Shown: in pieces, positions 35,931 through 44,278 of the stretch
Layout: every line of letters begins with the position of its first letter
Position numbering within the stretch: position 1 is the stretch's first letter
NCBI RefSeq assembly: GCF_030503595.1
Contig: NZ_CP129966.1
Coordinates: 558,001 to 622,000, forward strand
From: Corynebacterium sp. P4-C1
GTDB lineage: Bacteria; Actinomycetota; Actinomycetes; Mycobacteriales; Mycobacteriaceae
Length of the DNA: 64,000 nt
Reading direction: 5' to 3'
Program-made: the position numbers and the translations under genes
Notes under the pieces: generated by a model
Database searches by the model: none
What the model saw: the letters and a program-made list of their open reading frames with translations, nothing else
Told to the model about the DNA's origin: nothing

Positions 35931-37256
35931 ATGTTGAAACGCGCAATCGGAATCGGTTTCGCGTTCATCGGTGTCGTTGTCGGCGCCGGTTTCGCGTCGG
36001 GCATGGAGGCTTTCCAGTACTTCGTGTCCTACGGTCAGATGGGAATGTGGGGCATTGTCCTCGCCAGCGTGGTCATGGCGTTTGCCGCCGTGGCATTCCT
36101 GGTTTTCGGTTCTTATTTCCAGGCTAACGAGCACACGCGTGTGTTCGGTGAGGTCTCAGACGGGCTCTCCTCCAAGATCATGGACTGGTCGGCGATTGCC
36201 TGCATGTTCAGCGTCGGCTTCGTGATGTTCGCGGGCGCCGGCTCGAATCTTGAGCAGGCGTACGGTTGGCCGAAGTTCGTCGGCGGCGTGGCGATGCTGA
36301 TCATCATGCTGCTTGTGGGCCGTCTCGATGTGAACAAGATCTCGGTCGTACTCGGACTGGTCACGCCGTTGCTGATCACGTTCGTGCTGATCGCGTCGAT
36401 CTGGACGTTCACCCACGCGAGCATCGATTTCGCGGCGCAGAGCGACTGGACGCAGGCGAATGTCGACGGCGCCACAGGAGCTCCGACGTGGTGGCTTGGC
36501 GCCCTTAACCACACGGGTTTGAACGCGTTGTGCACGGTGTCGATGGCGATCGTCATCGGCGGCGACCACTTCGACAACAAGGCGGCCCGCGTCGGCGGCC
36601 TGATCGCGGGCGGTTTGTACGCGCTGATGCTTGCGCTGCTCGTCGTGACGCTGTTCATTGAGGCGAAGGCGGTGAACGGAGATGATCTGCCGTTGCTGAC
36701 CGTGCTGTTCAACATCAATCCGGTGCTCGGCCAGATCATGACGTGGGTGATCTTCCTCATGGTGTTCAACACCTGCCTGGGCATGATCTACGCGCTGGCG
36801 AAGCGCTTGACCCGCAATAACCCGGCGAATTTCTACAAGGCATATGTCGCCGCCTGCGTCGTCGGGTTCATTTTGTCCTTCATCGGTTTCAAGAAGCTGG
36901 TGGCCAACCTGTACCCGATCCTGGGCTACCTGGGCCTGTTCGTGATCGCGGTGTTGGTCTACCAGTACTTCCGTTACCGCGACCGCCTGAACAAGGAGAC
37001 CGAGGTGCGCACAGCGGCTGTGGATCTCATCTCCGACGAGGAGAACTTGGATCCGGACAGCGAGTACGCCGACATGTCGCTCGACGAGCTCGCCCAGGAG
37101 TCCATGCTTGACGACGACGAGTTCCGCGAAGCGCTCGAAAACGAGCTCGAGGACGAAGACGGCGACGACAGCGACGACAGCGACGAAAACAGCACCGACG
37201 ACGGTGACTCGTCCAGGTCGTCCAAGTCGACCGGTTCCGGATCGACGAGGATCTAG
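35931..37256 (+). CDS. YkvI-like putative membrane transporter
   Basis: A 441-aa membrane protein with about ten helices (about 5-365). It begins MLKRAIGIGFAFIGVVVGAGFASGMEAFQYF, where the GAGFASG motif marks the YkvI family, distantly related to the APC/LeuT fold. The last 75 residues are strongly acidic and Ser/Asp-rich. The substrate is unknown. ATG 35931 is chosen because AGGTGG lies about 7 nt upstream; the upstream open frame is not plausible protein. It converges on polA. Confidence 0.85.
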   Translation: MLKRAIGIGFAFIGVVVGAGFASGMEAFQYFVSYGQMGMWGIVLASVVMAFAAVAFLVFGSYFQANEHTRVFGEVSDGLSSKIMDWSAIACMFSVGFVMFAGAGSNLEQAYGWPKFVGGVAMLIIMLLVGRLDVNKISVVLGLVTPLLITFVLIASIWTFTHASIDFAAQSDWTQANVDGATGAPTWWLGALNHTGLNALCTVSMAIVIGGDHFDNKAARVGGLIAGGLYALMLALLVVTLFIEAKAVNGDDLPLLTVLFNINPVLGQIMTWVIFLMVFNTCLGMIYALAKRLTRNNPANFYKAYVAACVVGFILSFIGFKKLVANLYPILGYLGLFVIAVLVYQYFRYRDRLNKETEVRTAAVDLISDEENLDPDSEYADMSLDELAQESMLDDDEFREALENELEDEDGDDSDDSDENSTDDGDSSRSSKSTGSGSTRI

Positions 37257-37290
37257 AGCCTTCCAGAGCCTTACAACTCTTTGCTCCCGA

Positions 37291-37324
37291 TTAGCCCGGG
37301 CGGGGTCTACCCTGCCCGGGCTAA
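37291..37324. terminator. bidirectional terminator between the YkvI-like gene and polA
   Basis: TTAGCCCGGGC pairs with GCCCGGGCTAA and extends to about 14 bp. The outer arm includes the polA stop codon. With convergent genes on both sides it probably serves both. Confidence 0.75.
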
Positions 37325-39993
37325 TGTGCTGCTTCGTCCCAGTTCGCGCCGGTTCCGGCGGAGACTTCGAGGGGCACGCGCAAGCTGATGGCGCGGTCCA
37401 TTTCTTCCTCGACGATGGCCCGGACACGCTCAAGTTCGCCGGGGGCGACTTCGACGACGAGTTCGTCGTGGACCTGGAGCAGGACACGGGATGCGAGCTG
37501 AGCGGAGTCGTCGGTAAGCGCGGCGTCGACGCGGATCATGGCGACCTTGATGATGTCGGCGGCGGTGCCCTGAATCGGCGCGTTGAGGGCGGCGCGTTCG
37601 GCGTTCTCGCGGGCGACGCGGTTGTCGGAGGTGAGCTCCGGCAGGTAGCGGCGGCGCCCGAAGACAGTGGAGGTGTACCCGTCGCGGCGGGCCTGCTCGA
37701 CAACGTCGTCGAGGTAGCGCTTGACTCCACCGAAGCGCTCGAAATACGCCTCCATGATCTTTTTGGCCTCGCCGGCGGAGATGCCCAGCTGGTTGGACAG
37801 GCCGAAGGCGCTCAGGCCGTAGACGAGCCCGTAGCTCATCGCTTTGACGCGGCGGCGGAGTTCGGGGGTGACTTCGTCTATGGGCACGTCAAAGACGCGG
37901 GAGCCGACGAAGTTGTGCAGGTCCTCTCCTTCTTTGTACGCCTCGATGAGGCCGGGGTCTTCGGACAGGTGCGCCATGACGCGCATCTCGATTTGGGAGT
38001 AGTCGGCGGTCAGCAGGCATTCGTAGCCGTCGCCCACGGTGAATGCGGAGCGGATGCGGCGACCGGCTTCGGTGCGCACCGGGATGTTCTGCAGGTTCGG
38101 GTCGGTGGAGCTTAGGCGGCCGGTGGAGGCGACGGTCTGGTTGAAGGTGGTGTGGATGCGCCCGTCGTCGTGAACGGTCTTGATCAGCCCTTCAATGGTG
38201 GACTTGAGCTTCTGCCATTCGCGATGCGCGAGCAGCTGGTCGAGGAACGGGTGCGGGTTCTTCGCCGCGAGCGACTCGATTTCTTTGGCGGCGGTGGAAT
38301 AGCCGGTCTTGGTCTTCTTCGTCTTGGGCAGTTCGAGCTTGTCGAAGAGGACGACGGAGAGCTGCTTGGGGGACGAGAGGTTGAGGTCGGGTTCGTCGAC
38401 AAGCGTGCGCGCGGTGTTCTCGGCGTCGGCGACCTTCTGCGAGATGTCGGCGAGCTGCTCTTCGAGCACGTCTGTGTCGACGGCGATTCCGGTCTCCTCC
38501 ATCTGCGCGAGGATGGTAGAAAGCGGCAGTTCGAGGTCGGCGTAGAGCTCGAAGGAGTCGATCGCCCGCAGTTCTTCGGTCAGGGCCGCGGAGAGTTCGA
38601 GGATGGCGGCGGCGGAGTCGAGGTCTGCGGTGTCGTCGTCAAGCAGGCTCAGCTGGTCGCTGGACGTCGAAAGCTGGCGTTGGAGGTGCCGCTGGTAGAC
38701 GTCGGCGAGGTCGTATGTGCGCTGGCCGGGACGGAGAAGGTACGCGGCGATCGCGGTGTCATGGGCGATGCTGTGCAGGGTGATCCCGCGGCCGCGCAGC
38801 ATGTGCCAGGCGGCTTTCGCGCTGTGGAGGTATTTCGGCGCGTCGGATTCGAGCCAGGCCTTGAGTGCGGCGTCCTCGTCGGGCGCGAGGTCGCCCATGT
38901 TCTTCGAGATGCCGTGACGTTGCTTATCGACGATCCCCACCGCCCACGCGTCCCCTCCCGCCGGCGTGGCGTCGCCCCGGATGAAGACGGCCATGCCCTG
39001 GTCTTCGCGCGCGGCGAGCCAGGTGTCGAGCGGTTCATCGTCGACGGTGAGCTCCGGGAGTTCCTCTGTCTGCGACTCGGGCGCGGCGCCGTCGGTGGGC
39101 ACGGCGGCGAGGACGCGCTCGCGCAGGTTGACGCCGAACTCGAGGTCGTCGAAAGCCGTCGCCACCGCAGTGACGTCCGCGGGCTTGAGTTCGAGCTCGT
39201 CCGGGCCGACGGGCAGCTCGAGGTCGCGCACCATCTGGGTGAGCTCGCGGTTGAGCTGGACTTGCTCGATGCGCTCGCGGAAGGCGATGCCGGCCTTGCC
39301 CTTGATCTCCTCGGCGTGCTCGATGAGGCTGTTCAAGTCTCCGTACTGGACGATCCACTTGGTGGCCGTCTTCTCCCCCACGCCCGGAATATTCGGCAGG
39401 TTATCCGACGGGTCACCGCGCAATGCCGCGAAGTCCGGGTACTGCGCCGGGGTGAGCCCGTATTTCTTCTCCACTTCTTCCGGAGTGAAACGCGTCAACG
39501 TCGACACGCCGCGCGTCGGGTACAGCACCGTGACCTTATCGTTGACCAGCTGCAGGTAATCGCGGTCACCGGTGACGATGACCACCTCGTAGTCGTCCTG
39601 CGCCTGGGTCGTGAGCGTGGCCAGGATGTCGTCGGCCTCGTAGTTCTCCTTGGTCAGGGTGACGATGCTCAAATCCCCCAGCACGTCCTGGATGAGCGGC
39701 ACCTGGCCCTTGAATTCCTCCGGCGCCGCCGCGCGCTGCGCCTTGTATTCCGGGAACCGCTCGGTGCGGAACGTCTGCCTCCCGATGTCGAAGGCGACGG
39801 CGACGTGCGTCGGCTGCTCCTCGGCGAGAATGTTGGAGAACATCGACAAAAAGCCGTACACCGCATTCGTGTGCTGCCCGCCGGAGGTGGAGAAATTCTC
39901 CGCCGGCAGGGCGTAGAAAGCTCGGAAAGCCATCGAGTGGCCGTCGATGAGCAGGAGGCGTTTCTGTGCAGAAGAACTATCAGCGGTACTCAC
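37321..39993 (-). CDS. polA: DNA polymerase I
   Basis: Pol I (890 aa) with an N-terminal 5' nuclease domain (LLLIDGHSMAFRAFYALP, GDPSDNLPNIPGVGEKTA), a middle 3'-5' exonuclease-like domain, and the polymerase core (QIEMRVMAHLSEDP motif A, RRRVKAMSYGLVYGLSAFGL motif B, LQVHDELVVEV motif C). The exonuclease region (about 325-480) lacks obvious catalytic acidic motifs and is probably inactive, as in mycobacterial enzymes. The start is GTG 39993, 8 nt after TAGAGT, so near-leaderless. One GTCGATAAGC copy lies at 38922-38931. Confidence 0.97.
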   Translation of the reverse strand: MSTADSSSAQKRLLLIDGHSMAFRAFYALPAENFSTSGGQHTNAVYGFLSMFSNILAEEQPTHVAVAFDIGRQTFRTERFPEYKAQRAAAPEEFKGQVPLIQDVLGDLSIVTLTKENYEADDILATLTTQAQDDYEVVIVTGDRDYLQLVNDKVTVLYPTRGVSTLTRFTPEEVEKKYGLTPAQYPDFAALRGDPSDNLPNIPGVGEKTATKWIVQYGDLNSLIEHAEEIKGKAGIAFRERIEQVQLNRELTQMVRDLELPVGPDELELKPADVTAVATAFDDLEFGVNLRERVLAAVPTDGAAPESQTEELPELTVDDEPLDTWLAAREDQGMAVFIRGDATPAGGDAWAVGIVDKQRHGISKNMGDLAPDEDAALKAWLESDAPKYLHSAKAAWHMLRGRGITLHSIAHDTAIAAYLLRPGQRTYDLADVYQRHLQRQLSTSSDQLSLLDDDTADLDSAAAILELSAALTEELRAIDSFELYADLELPLSTILAQMEETGIAVDTDVLEEQLADISQKVADAENTARTLVDEPDLNLSSPKQLSVVLFDKLELPKTKKTKTGYSTAAKEIESLAAKNPHPFLDQLLAHREWQKLKSTIEGLIKTVHDDGRIHTTFNQTVASTGRLSSTDPNLQNIPVRTEAGRRIRSAFTVGDGYECLLTADYSQIEMRVMAHLSEDPGLIEAYKEGEDLHNFVGSRVFDVPIDEVTPELRRRVKAMSYGLVYGLSAFGLSNQLGISAGEAKKIMEAYFERFGGVKRYLDDVVEQARRDGYTSTVFGRRRYLPELTSDNRVARENAERAALNAPIQGTAADIIKVAMIRVDAALTDDSAQLASRVLLQVHDELVVEVAPGELERVRAIVEEEMDRAISLRVPLEVSAGTGANWDEAAH

Positions 39994-40079
39994 GCCGTCC
40001 CACTCTACCTACGGCTGACGTGGCTCAACTGCAGGGCATTTCTTCGTTCGAGAACCCCTGCGCTATTGTTGATCCGCAC

Positions 40080-40156
40080 GCCCCAGTAGCCCAATTGGCA
40101 GAGGCAACGGATTCAAAACCCGTCCAGTGTGAGTTCGAGTCTCACCTGGGGCACCA
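40080..40156 (+). tRNA. tRNA-Leu(CAA)
   Basis: A complete cloverleaf: acceptor GCCCCAG/CTGGGGC, D-loop with AATTGGCA, anticodon loop TTCAAAA (anticodon CAA), T-arm GTGAG-TTCGAGT-CTCAC, discriminator A and encoded CCA. The variable region is only about 5 nt (CCAGT), unlike the long arm of most bacterial tRNA-Leu. The anticodon stem has one A-C mismatch next to the loop. It borders the accessory segment on its 3' side. Confidence 0.92.
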
Positions 40157-40164
40157 AAGAACAA

Positions 40165-40180
40165 GGGGTTTCGGAAAACT
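40165..40180 (+). repeat. left copy of a 16-bp inverted repeat bounding the accessory segment
   Basis: GGGGTTTCGGAAAACT is the exact reverse complement of 44183-44198 (AGTTTTCCGAAACCCC). The two copies enclose about 4.0 kb with low GC, an insertion sequence, a decayed gene and an orphan gene. Confidence 0.7.
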
Positions 40181-40194
40181 TTTTCCGGAGCCCC
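40165..40194 (+). terminator. terminator of the tRNA-Leu gene
   Basis: GGGGTTTCGGAAAA pairs with TTTTCCGGAGCCCC (two wobble pairs) in a long hairpin starting 8 nt after the CCA end, followed by ATTTTCG. Its 5' arm is one half of the 16-bp inverted repeat that also occurs at 44183-44198. Confidence 0.7.
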
Positions 40195-40375
40195 ATTTTC
40201 GCCTATCTTGGCGACGAAGAGTCCTTTAACGTGGCATTTTCTTCTCTCCCCATTGCCAAAACGTTCCAAAACTGACAGCGATTCGTCAATTCCGGAGCGT
40301 TTTTCATTGTTCGAACACGGCTTCTAGACCGCAGCCCTCCAGAACATCTTTTCTAGTGGGCGTGCGGCCTCAGGA

Positions 40376-40788
40376 TTACGCGGCGACTGGCGGCGCGTTT
40401 GGGAACGTGCCGGCCAACGCACGGTCGCTCCTTTTGCGGTCAGGTTCGTTGCGGCCGCGCGGTGTCGGGTCATTGTCGGTGCTGTCCTCGTCAAACCAAG
40501 CTGAGTCGGACGCAAGAAGCAAAATATTCACGGCCACGCACGAAATCGCGGTCGCAATCAACTGGCCGGCCCAGCCTCGCATGAGGCGCATGGTCGAGTC
40601 GCCAATGCCGACGCCACGGGCGTTCTTGAGTTTGTCGTTGCGGCTTTCAATGATGTTGCGCTGGCCGTAGACTCCCTGCCATCCCTTGTCTCACCCAATA
40701 AGTCTTGAGGACCTTGTGGCTGGGAGCGGTGGCGGTGATGCGGTCATCAACGCCCCGCGCGCTCACTCCCCACGCACACAAAACGGGT
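40376..40788 (-). pseudogene. frameshifted remnant of a transposase-like gene, cut by the IS element
   Basis: On the minus strand the frame from 40690 to 40376 reads DKGWQGVYGQRNIIESRN, DKLKNARGVGIGDSTMRL, MRGWAGQLIATAISCVAVN and on to a stop. A different frame upstream reads GVDDRITATAPSHKVLKTYW, so at least one frameshift near 40690 separates them. The remnant is truncated at 40788 by the insertion sequence. The phrase YGQRNIIESRNDKLKN looks like the C-terminal part of a transposase, but I cannot name the family. No function is expected. Confidence 0.55.
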
Positions 40789-40813
40789 TGAAGCGTCCTG
40801 GTTTTCGTTCCGC

Positions 40814-41728
40814 TTATTTAACGCCCAACGTTTGAGCGCCTGATCGTTGATAGTAAGCGTCCTCCATCTCCTGTGGAGTGATATATCCTAGGGATTGATG
40901 AAGTCGCTGGTTGTTCCACCAGTGCACCCAGCGAAGGGTGGCAATCTCGACTTCACCGACCGATGCCCACGGCCGGTGGGGATAAATCAGCTCTGTTTTG
41001 TAGAGCCCGTTGACCGTTTCAGCCAACGCGTTGTCATAGGAGTCGCCAACGGTGCCGACAGACGGATCGATACCGGCCTGGGCGAGCGCTTCACCGTAAC
41101 GGATCGACACATACTGCGAGCCGCGGTCACTGTGGTGGACAAGCCCTTCTGAGCGAAGATCACCAGCGTGATACAGGGCGTGCTCAAAGGCCTCCAGCGG
41201 CAGTTCATCGGTACGCATGCTCGCCCGGGTCGCGACACCGACGATCTTTCTGGAGTACACATCGGTGATAAACGCGGTGTAGGCAAAACCAGACAAGGTG
41301 CGTACATAGGTAATGTCAGCGACCCACAACCGGTGCGGTGCGGGGGCAGTGAAATCACGGTTGACCAGGTCAGGGCGGCAATCTGGCACGTTGGCCCGAA
41401 GCGTTGTCATCGGTGTGCGGCCACGCCTGCGGCCGTAAATGCCAGCTTGCTTCATCAAACGCGCGGTCTGATCACGACCGATGTTCCAGCCGGCGCGCTG
41501 CATGGCCTTCCACATCTTGCGGATCCCGTAGACGCTGAAGTTGTCCTCGTAGACCCTCACCAATTCAGGAATAAGCAGCGCATCTGACAAACTTCTCGCC
41601 GACGGTGCTCGTGTTTTCGCTGCTCGGTAACCGCGAGAGGTGATGAACCCACATTCTGTCTTTTTCAATGTGCGACAGATAGCCTCGACCCCGAAGCGAT
41701 CGCGATACGCATCGATGTATTCGATCAT
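40814..41728 (-). CDS. IS3-family transposase OrfB (DDE integrase core)
   Basis: A 304-aa rve-type integrase. The HTH_21-like N-terminus (SDALLIPELVRVYEDNFSVYGIRKMWKAMQ) precedes the DDE core: WVADITYVRT (first Asp), HSDRGSQYVS (second Asp) and DSYDNALAETVNGLYKTELI (Glu), followed by WVHWWNNQRLHQSLGYITP. The start ATG overlaps the orfA stop (ATGA). A TTTTTTC stretch just upstream could also allow a -1 frameshift to make an OrfAB fusion, the active transposase in this family. Confidence 0.95.
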   Translation of the reverse strand: MIEYIDAYRDRFGVEAICRTLKKTECGFITSRGYRAAKTRAPSARSLSDALLIPELVRVYEDNFSVYGIRKMWKAMQRAGWNIGRDQTARLMKQAGIYGRRRGRTPMTTLRANVPDCRPDLVNRDFTAPAPHRLWVADITYVRTLSGFAYTAFITDVYSRKIVGVATRASMRTDELPLEAFEHALYHAGDLRSEGLVHHSDRGSQYVSIRYGEALAQAGIDPSVGTVGDSYDNALAETVNGLYKTELIYPHRPWASVGEVEIATLRWVHWWNNQRLHQSLGYITPQEMEDAYYQRSGAQTLGVK

Positions 41729-42042
41729 CTTCTGGTGGGACGGTCGAGTTCCGCCGCGAAAAAAGCTGACGCGGTTTTCAAGATCTCATTAGCCCTGCGT
41801 AGCTCCTTAATCTCTTTCCGCAGCCGCTTCAGTTCGTCAGCCGTTGACTCGCCGGCGCCAATCTCAACATCGGATGAGACCATATTCGGCTTCAGCCAAT
41901 CGTTGAGCGTGTGCGCTGGAATGCCGAGCTTTTCACCGATCTCTACGGCTGCACCCCATTTCGAACACCCTTCGAGCTCAACGAGGTCCTCAGCCAAACG
42001 CACTGCCTTGGCCTTGAACTCGTCACTGTACTTCCTTGGCAT
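41725..42042 (-). CDS. IS3-family transposase OrfA (helix-turn-helix)
   Basis: A 105-aa protein beginning MPRKYSDEFKAKAVRLAEDL with a helix-turn-helix (AVEIGEKLGIPAHTLNDWLK) and a C-terminal leucine-zipper-like helix (ADELKRLRKEIKELRRANEILK). It binds the terminal repeats. The last codons cover GCTTTTTTC, a plausible slippery site for frameshifting into orfB. Confidence 0.95.
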   Translation of the reverse strand: MPRKYSDEFKAKAVRLAEDLVELEGCSKWGAAVEIGEKLGIPAHTLNDWLKPNMVSSDVEIGAGESTADELKRLRKEIKELRRANEILKTASAFFAAELDRPTRR

Positions 42043-42092
42043 GATTCCAATCCTTCTCTAGAAATGATCGGAACTAAACCCAGGACACTTCA

Positions 42093-42616
42093 GGTGCAGA
42101 TACCCTAGCACCCCCGAAACGCTCATAGAGCCCTGGGCTTTTGTGGAAATTCCCCACCTGCCAACGCGGGGAATACCCGAGGAAAGACCATTCCCAAAAT
42201 CGGGAATGAAAACAATGTACCCCTTTGAATTTGAAATTTGAGCAGTTTGCTGGAGCGAGACGGCTGGCGGAGTCTACGTGGACGCGTGAAACCGCGCTGC
42301 CATTAATCTCGGGATTGAACGCTCGGAAGACATACGCCCCAGTTACGAACGTGGCTTGCGAACCCCGGAATGATGCGAGGTCCACCCGTGGAGCAATCGG
42401 ATGTCGCGCATAGTCGGATACGGGTTTACCGCGTGCCAGGACTTTAACGCAAACATTTTCAACGCACTGACGGCGACCCAGCCTCCTTGCATGTCCGAAT
42501 GACGCCGGAACGGCTTCCCGGTTGGCTCCCGCTAGAGAGTTGATGCGCTGCAGGACGCCAAGCTGTTATCTTTGATGGTGATAATCCATTGACGGCTCTC
42601 TGGAGGTTTTGTAGCC
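42093..42616. other. gene-poor low-GC stretch right of the insertion sequence
   Basis: About 520 bp with no convincing gene. A minus-strand frame (42385 down into the IS end) runs into the element and joins in frame with the remnant on the other side, so it may be the disrupted 5' part of the same decayed gene, but its protein is not convincing. Two dyads are visible: CATTCCC-AAAATC-GGGAATG (42189-42208), and TTCCCC/GGGGAA around 42150-42173. TTATCTTTGATGGTGATAAT near 42568-42587 may belong to the promoter of the next gene. Confidence 0.5.
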
Positions 42617-44020
42617 ATGGTGGATCAGAGCCAAGTCGAGCAGCTCAAGCTCGAGGATTTCACCGTTGAAAAGATGGCTCGGCGCATCACAGAATTTTGG
42701 GGTAAAGGCACCCTGTACGATCCGTTTGCAGACCACGCTCATTCAAAAAATGAGGTGCCAGGCAGCGGCGTTCCCGGTGATGTTATCGATGACAGCACGG
42801 GCGGAGAAGCGTCTCAACCATACTTGCCCAGAGCGGATGCCGACGGTAAAGGGAATAACGGTCACTACACCTTTGAAGAGTTCTACCCATTAGAACCTAC
42901 GGCCCAACCTCAGCCGAAAAATTGGCTCACTTTCCTCCACCCAGCTGACCGAGAGTTTCTTCATCTGAATGAGCTTGGGCTTTCAGATTCAGAGACCGAC
43001 CTTAAGGTTCTCAAAGATGCCATTGACGCAATGGAATTACCCGTTTTACCTGGTAATGTCAGACCACAAACGTACCGGAATACGCTCCGCAAATTTCTGA
43101 AATATCTCAATGGCGACCCGGAAGCTCCCTACAGCGACCGCAAACATCGCAAAGAGGACGACGCCATATACCCAAGCGTGGCGCAACCTTTCATGGGCGA
43201 TCTGAACAACCCCAAAGTTCTTGTGGTTACCTTCAATCCCGGCTTCCACAAATTCTCCGACTGGGCGCTCGGGGCGGAGAACCTCTCGGAAGAAATCATG
43301 AAAAAGGTAAAGTCTTTCGACCGGAGCGAATCTAAGCAGCAGTGGGTTAAAGAGCAAGATGCCCTTCTGAGAGCTATTACTGGAGAGGGCGTTTTTGTGC
43401 CATGGCAGTTAACAAATGGTGCCGTCCCTAACTTCTCTTTCGACCCTCCGCTGAATTTGCACGGCCCGACGATGAAGCAGTGGAATGGCAATTGGCATAC
43501 GACGTACTTTCAAGCCCCCAACCGAAACAAATCCCAAGGCCGACTAATAGAGTTCATTCCGCTAGAGACTGAAGGCCGCTCTGAAGGGCTGGCTCAGGTT
43601 GACATCTTTCCTTATGCCACGAAGAAGTCCAAAGATGTGGAGGGTCTCATTGGCGCACTCAAAGAGGAGTACACGACGGAAGACCTTCAATTCTATAGCG
43701 ATTTTCGCGCCCGCCTATGGCCATCACAACGGCCTATTCTCGATTACATTCTTGCCATTCTGTTGGCGGCCGCTGAAAATGGCACGATCGTCGTAGTCAG
43801 ATCATCGGTTGAGAAGAACTATTGGCAAGCAGTCATGAAAATTGCAGATACCCTTGCTGAGCAGAAGGGGCTATCCCCGGGTAGTTTGTGGGAACGCTGC
43901 TTTGTTGGCAGTGGGCAGAACATTTATCTGACCTTGGCAAATCTTCGAGGTTTGGGCCCCAACGGTAAAGGCGACAAGCCAACGGCAGAAGACATCGCCG
44001 ATCTCCTGCAGCCCAATTAG
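42617..44020 (+). CDS. orphan 467-aa protein, possible uracil-DNA-glycosylase-like fold
   Basis: A soluble 467-aa protein with no signal peptide or membrane segment. I do not recognise the family. The sequence NPKVLVVTFNPGFHKFSDW (about 196-214), VDIFPYATKKS (about 327-337), ILAILLAAAENGTIVVVRS (about 378-396) and RCFVGSGQNIYLTLANLRG (about 434-452) recalls the order of uracil-DNA-glycosylase-fold proteins (an NPG motif 1 and a late loop). This is pattern-level inference only. ATG 42617 has GGAGG 10 nt upstream. The gene is clearly lower in GC than its surroundings and sits in the tRNA-adjacent segment, so it was probably acquired; a defence role is possible. Confidence 0.75.
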   Translation: MVDQSQVEQLKLEDFTVEKMARRITEFWGKGTLYDPFADHAHSKNEVPGSGVPGDVIDDSTGGEASQPYLPRADADGKGNNGHYTFEEFYPLEPTAQPQPKNWLTFLHPADREFLHLNELGLSDSETDLKVLKDAIDAMELPVLPGNVRPQTYRNTLRKFLKYLNGDPEAPYSDRKHRKEDDAIYPSVAQPFMGDLNNPKVLVVTFNPGFHKFSDWALGAENLSEEIMKKVKSFDRSESKQQWVKEQDALLRAITGEGVFVPWQLTNGAVPNFSFDPPLNLHGPTMKQWNGNWHTTYFQAPNRNKSQGRLIEFIPLETEGRSEGLAQVDIFPYATKKSKDVEGLIGALKEEYTTEDLQFYSDFRARLWPSQRPILDYILAILLAAAENGTIVVVRSSVEKNYWQAVMKIADTLAEQKGLSPGSLWERCFVGSGQNIYLTLANLRGLGPNGKGDKPTAEDIADLLQPN

Positions 44021-44117
44021 CGGGATCTAGGCGTCGCGATGAATGGCAAGAACCCCGTGACACTTAGCTCCGCGCGGCTGCGTGAGGGCTATTTTCGAGC
44101 ACAGGTTAGGATCGATT

Positions 44118-44159
44118 TGGAACTAAACACCAAAGGCCGTGGAACTACGTCTGGAACTA
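44118..44159 (+). repeat. three direct repeats TGGAACTA
   Basis: TGGAACTA occurs at 44118-44125, 44140-44147 and 44152-44159 (spacings 22 and 12). Closely spaced direct repeats next to a boundary repeat resemble integrase arm-type sites. No integrase gene is present in the segment. Confidence 0.5.
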
Positions 44160-44182
44160 GGCCGCGTTGGTAGTGGTCAAAG

Positions 44183-44198
44183 AGTTTTCCGAAACCCC
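44183..44198 (-). repeat. right copy of the 16-bp inverted repeat
   Basis: AGTTTTCCGAAACCCC is the reverse complement of 40165-40180 downstream of tRNA-Leu. It marks the right limit of the low-GC segment about 80 bp before the UvrA-like gene. Confidence 0.7.
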
Positions 44199-44265
44199 CA
44201 TCAGCCGATAATCACCTCGGTAATGCGCTGGCTCCCGTCGCTGCGCATCCGTGGCAGCGCGGGTC

Positions 44266-44271
44266 TACGCT
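44266..44271 (+). promoter_or_regulatory. -10 box of the leaderless uvrA-like gene
   Basis: TACGCT, followed by 7 nt and then GTG 44279. No ribosome-binding site is present. Confidence 0.5.
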
Positions 44272-44278
44272 TCCCCTT

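Larger units (their letters stand above)
40789..42092 (-). mobile_element. IS3-family insertion sequence (1304 bp, complete)
   Basis: The left end TGAAGCGTCCTGGTTTTCGT and right end (read inward) TGAAGTGTCCTGGGTTTAGT are imperfect terminal inverted repeats of about 30 bp. GGT at 40786-40788 and again at 42093-42095 is a 3-bp target duplication. Inside are two overlapping frames, orfA (41725-42042) and orfB (40814-41728), the standard IS3 design. Ends, frames and target duplication are all intact, so the copy looks recent and may be active. Confidence 0.93.

Noticed and set aside
42074..42385. 103-codon minus-strand frame overlapping the IS right end
   Set aside because: It reads into the insertion sequence and has no convincing protein pattern; at most it is the broken 5' part of the decayed gene.
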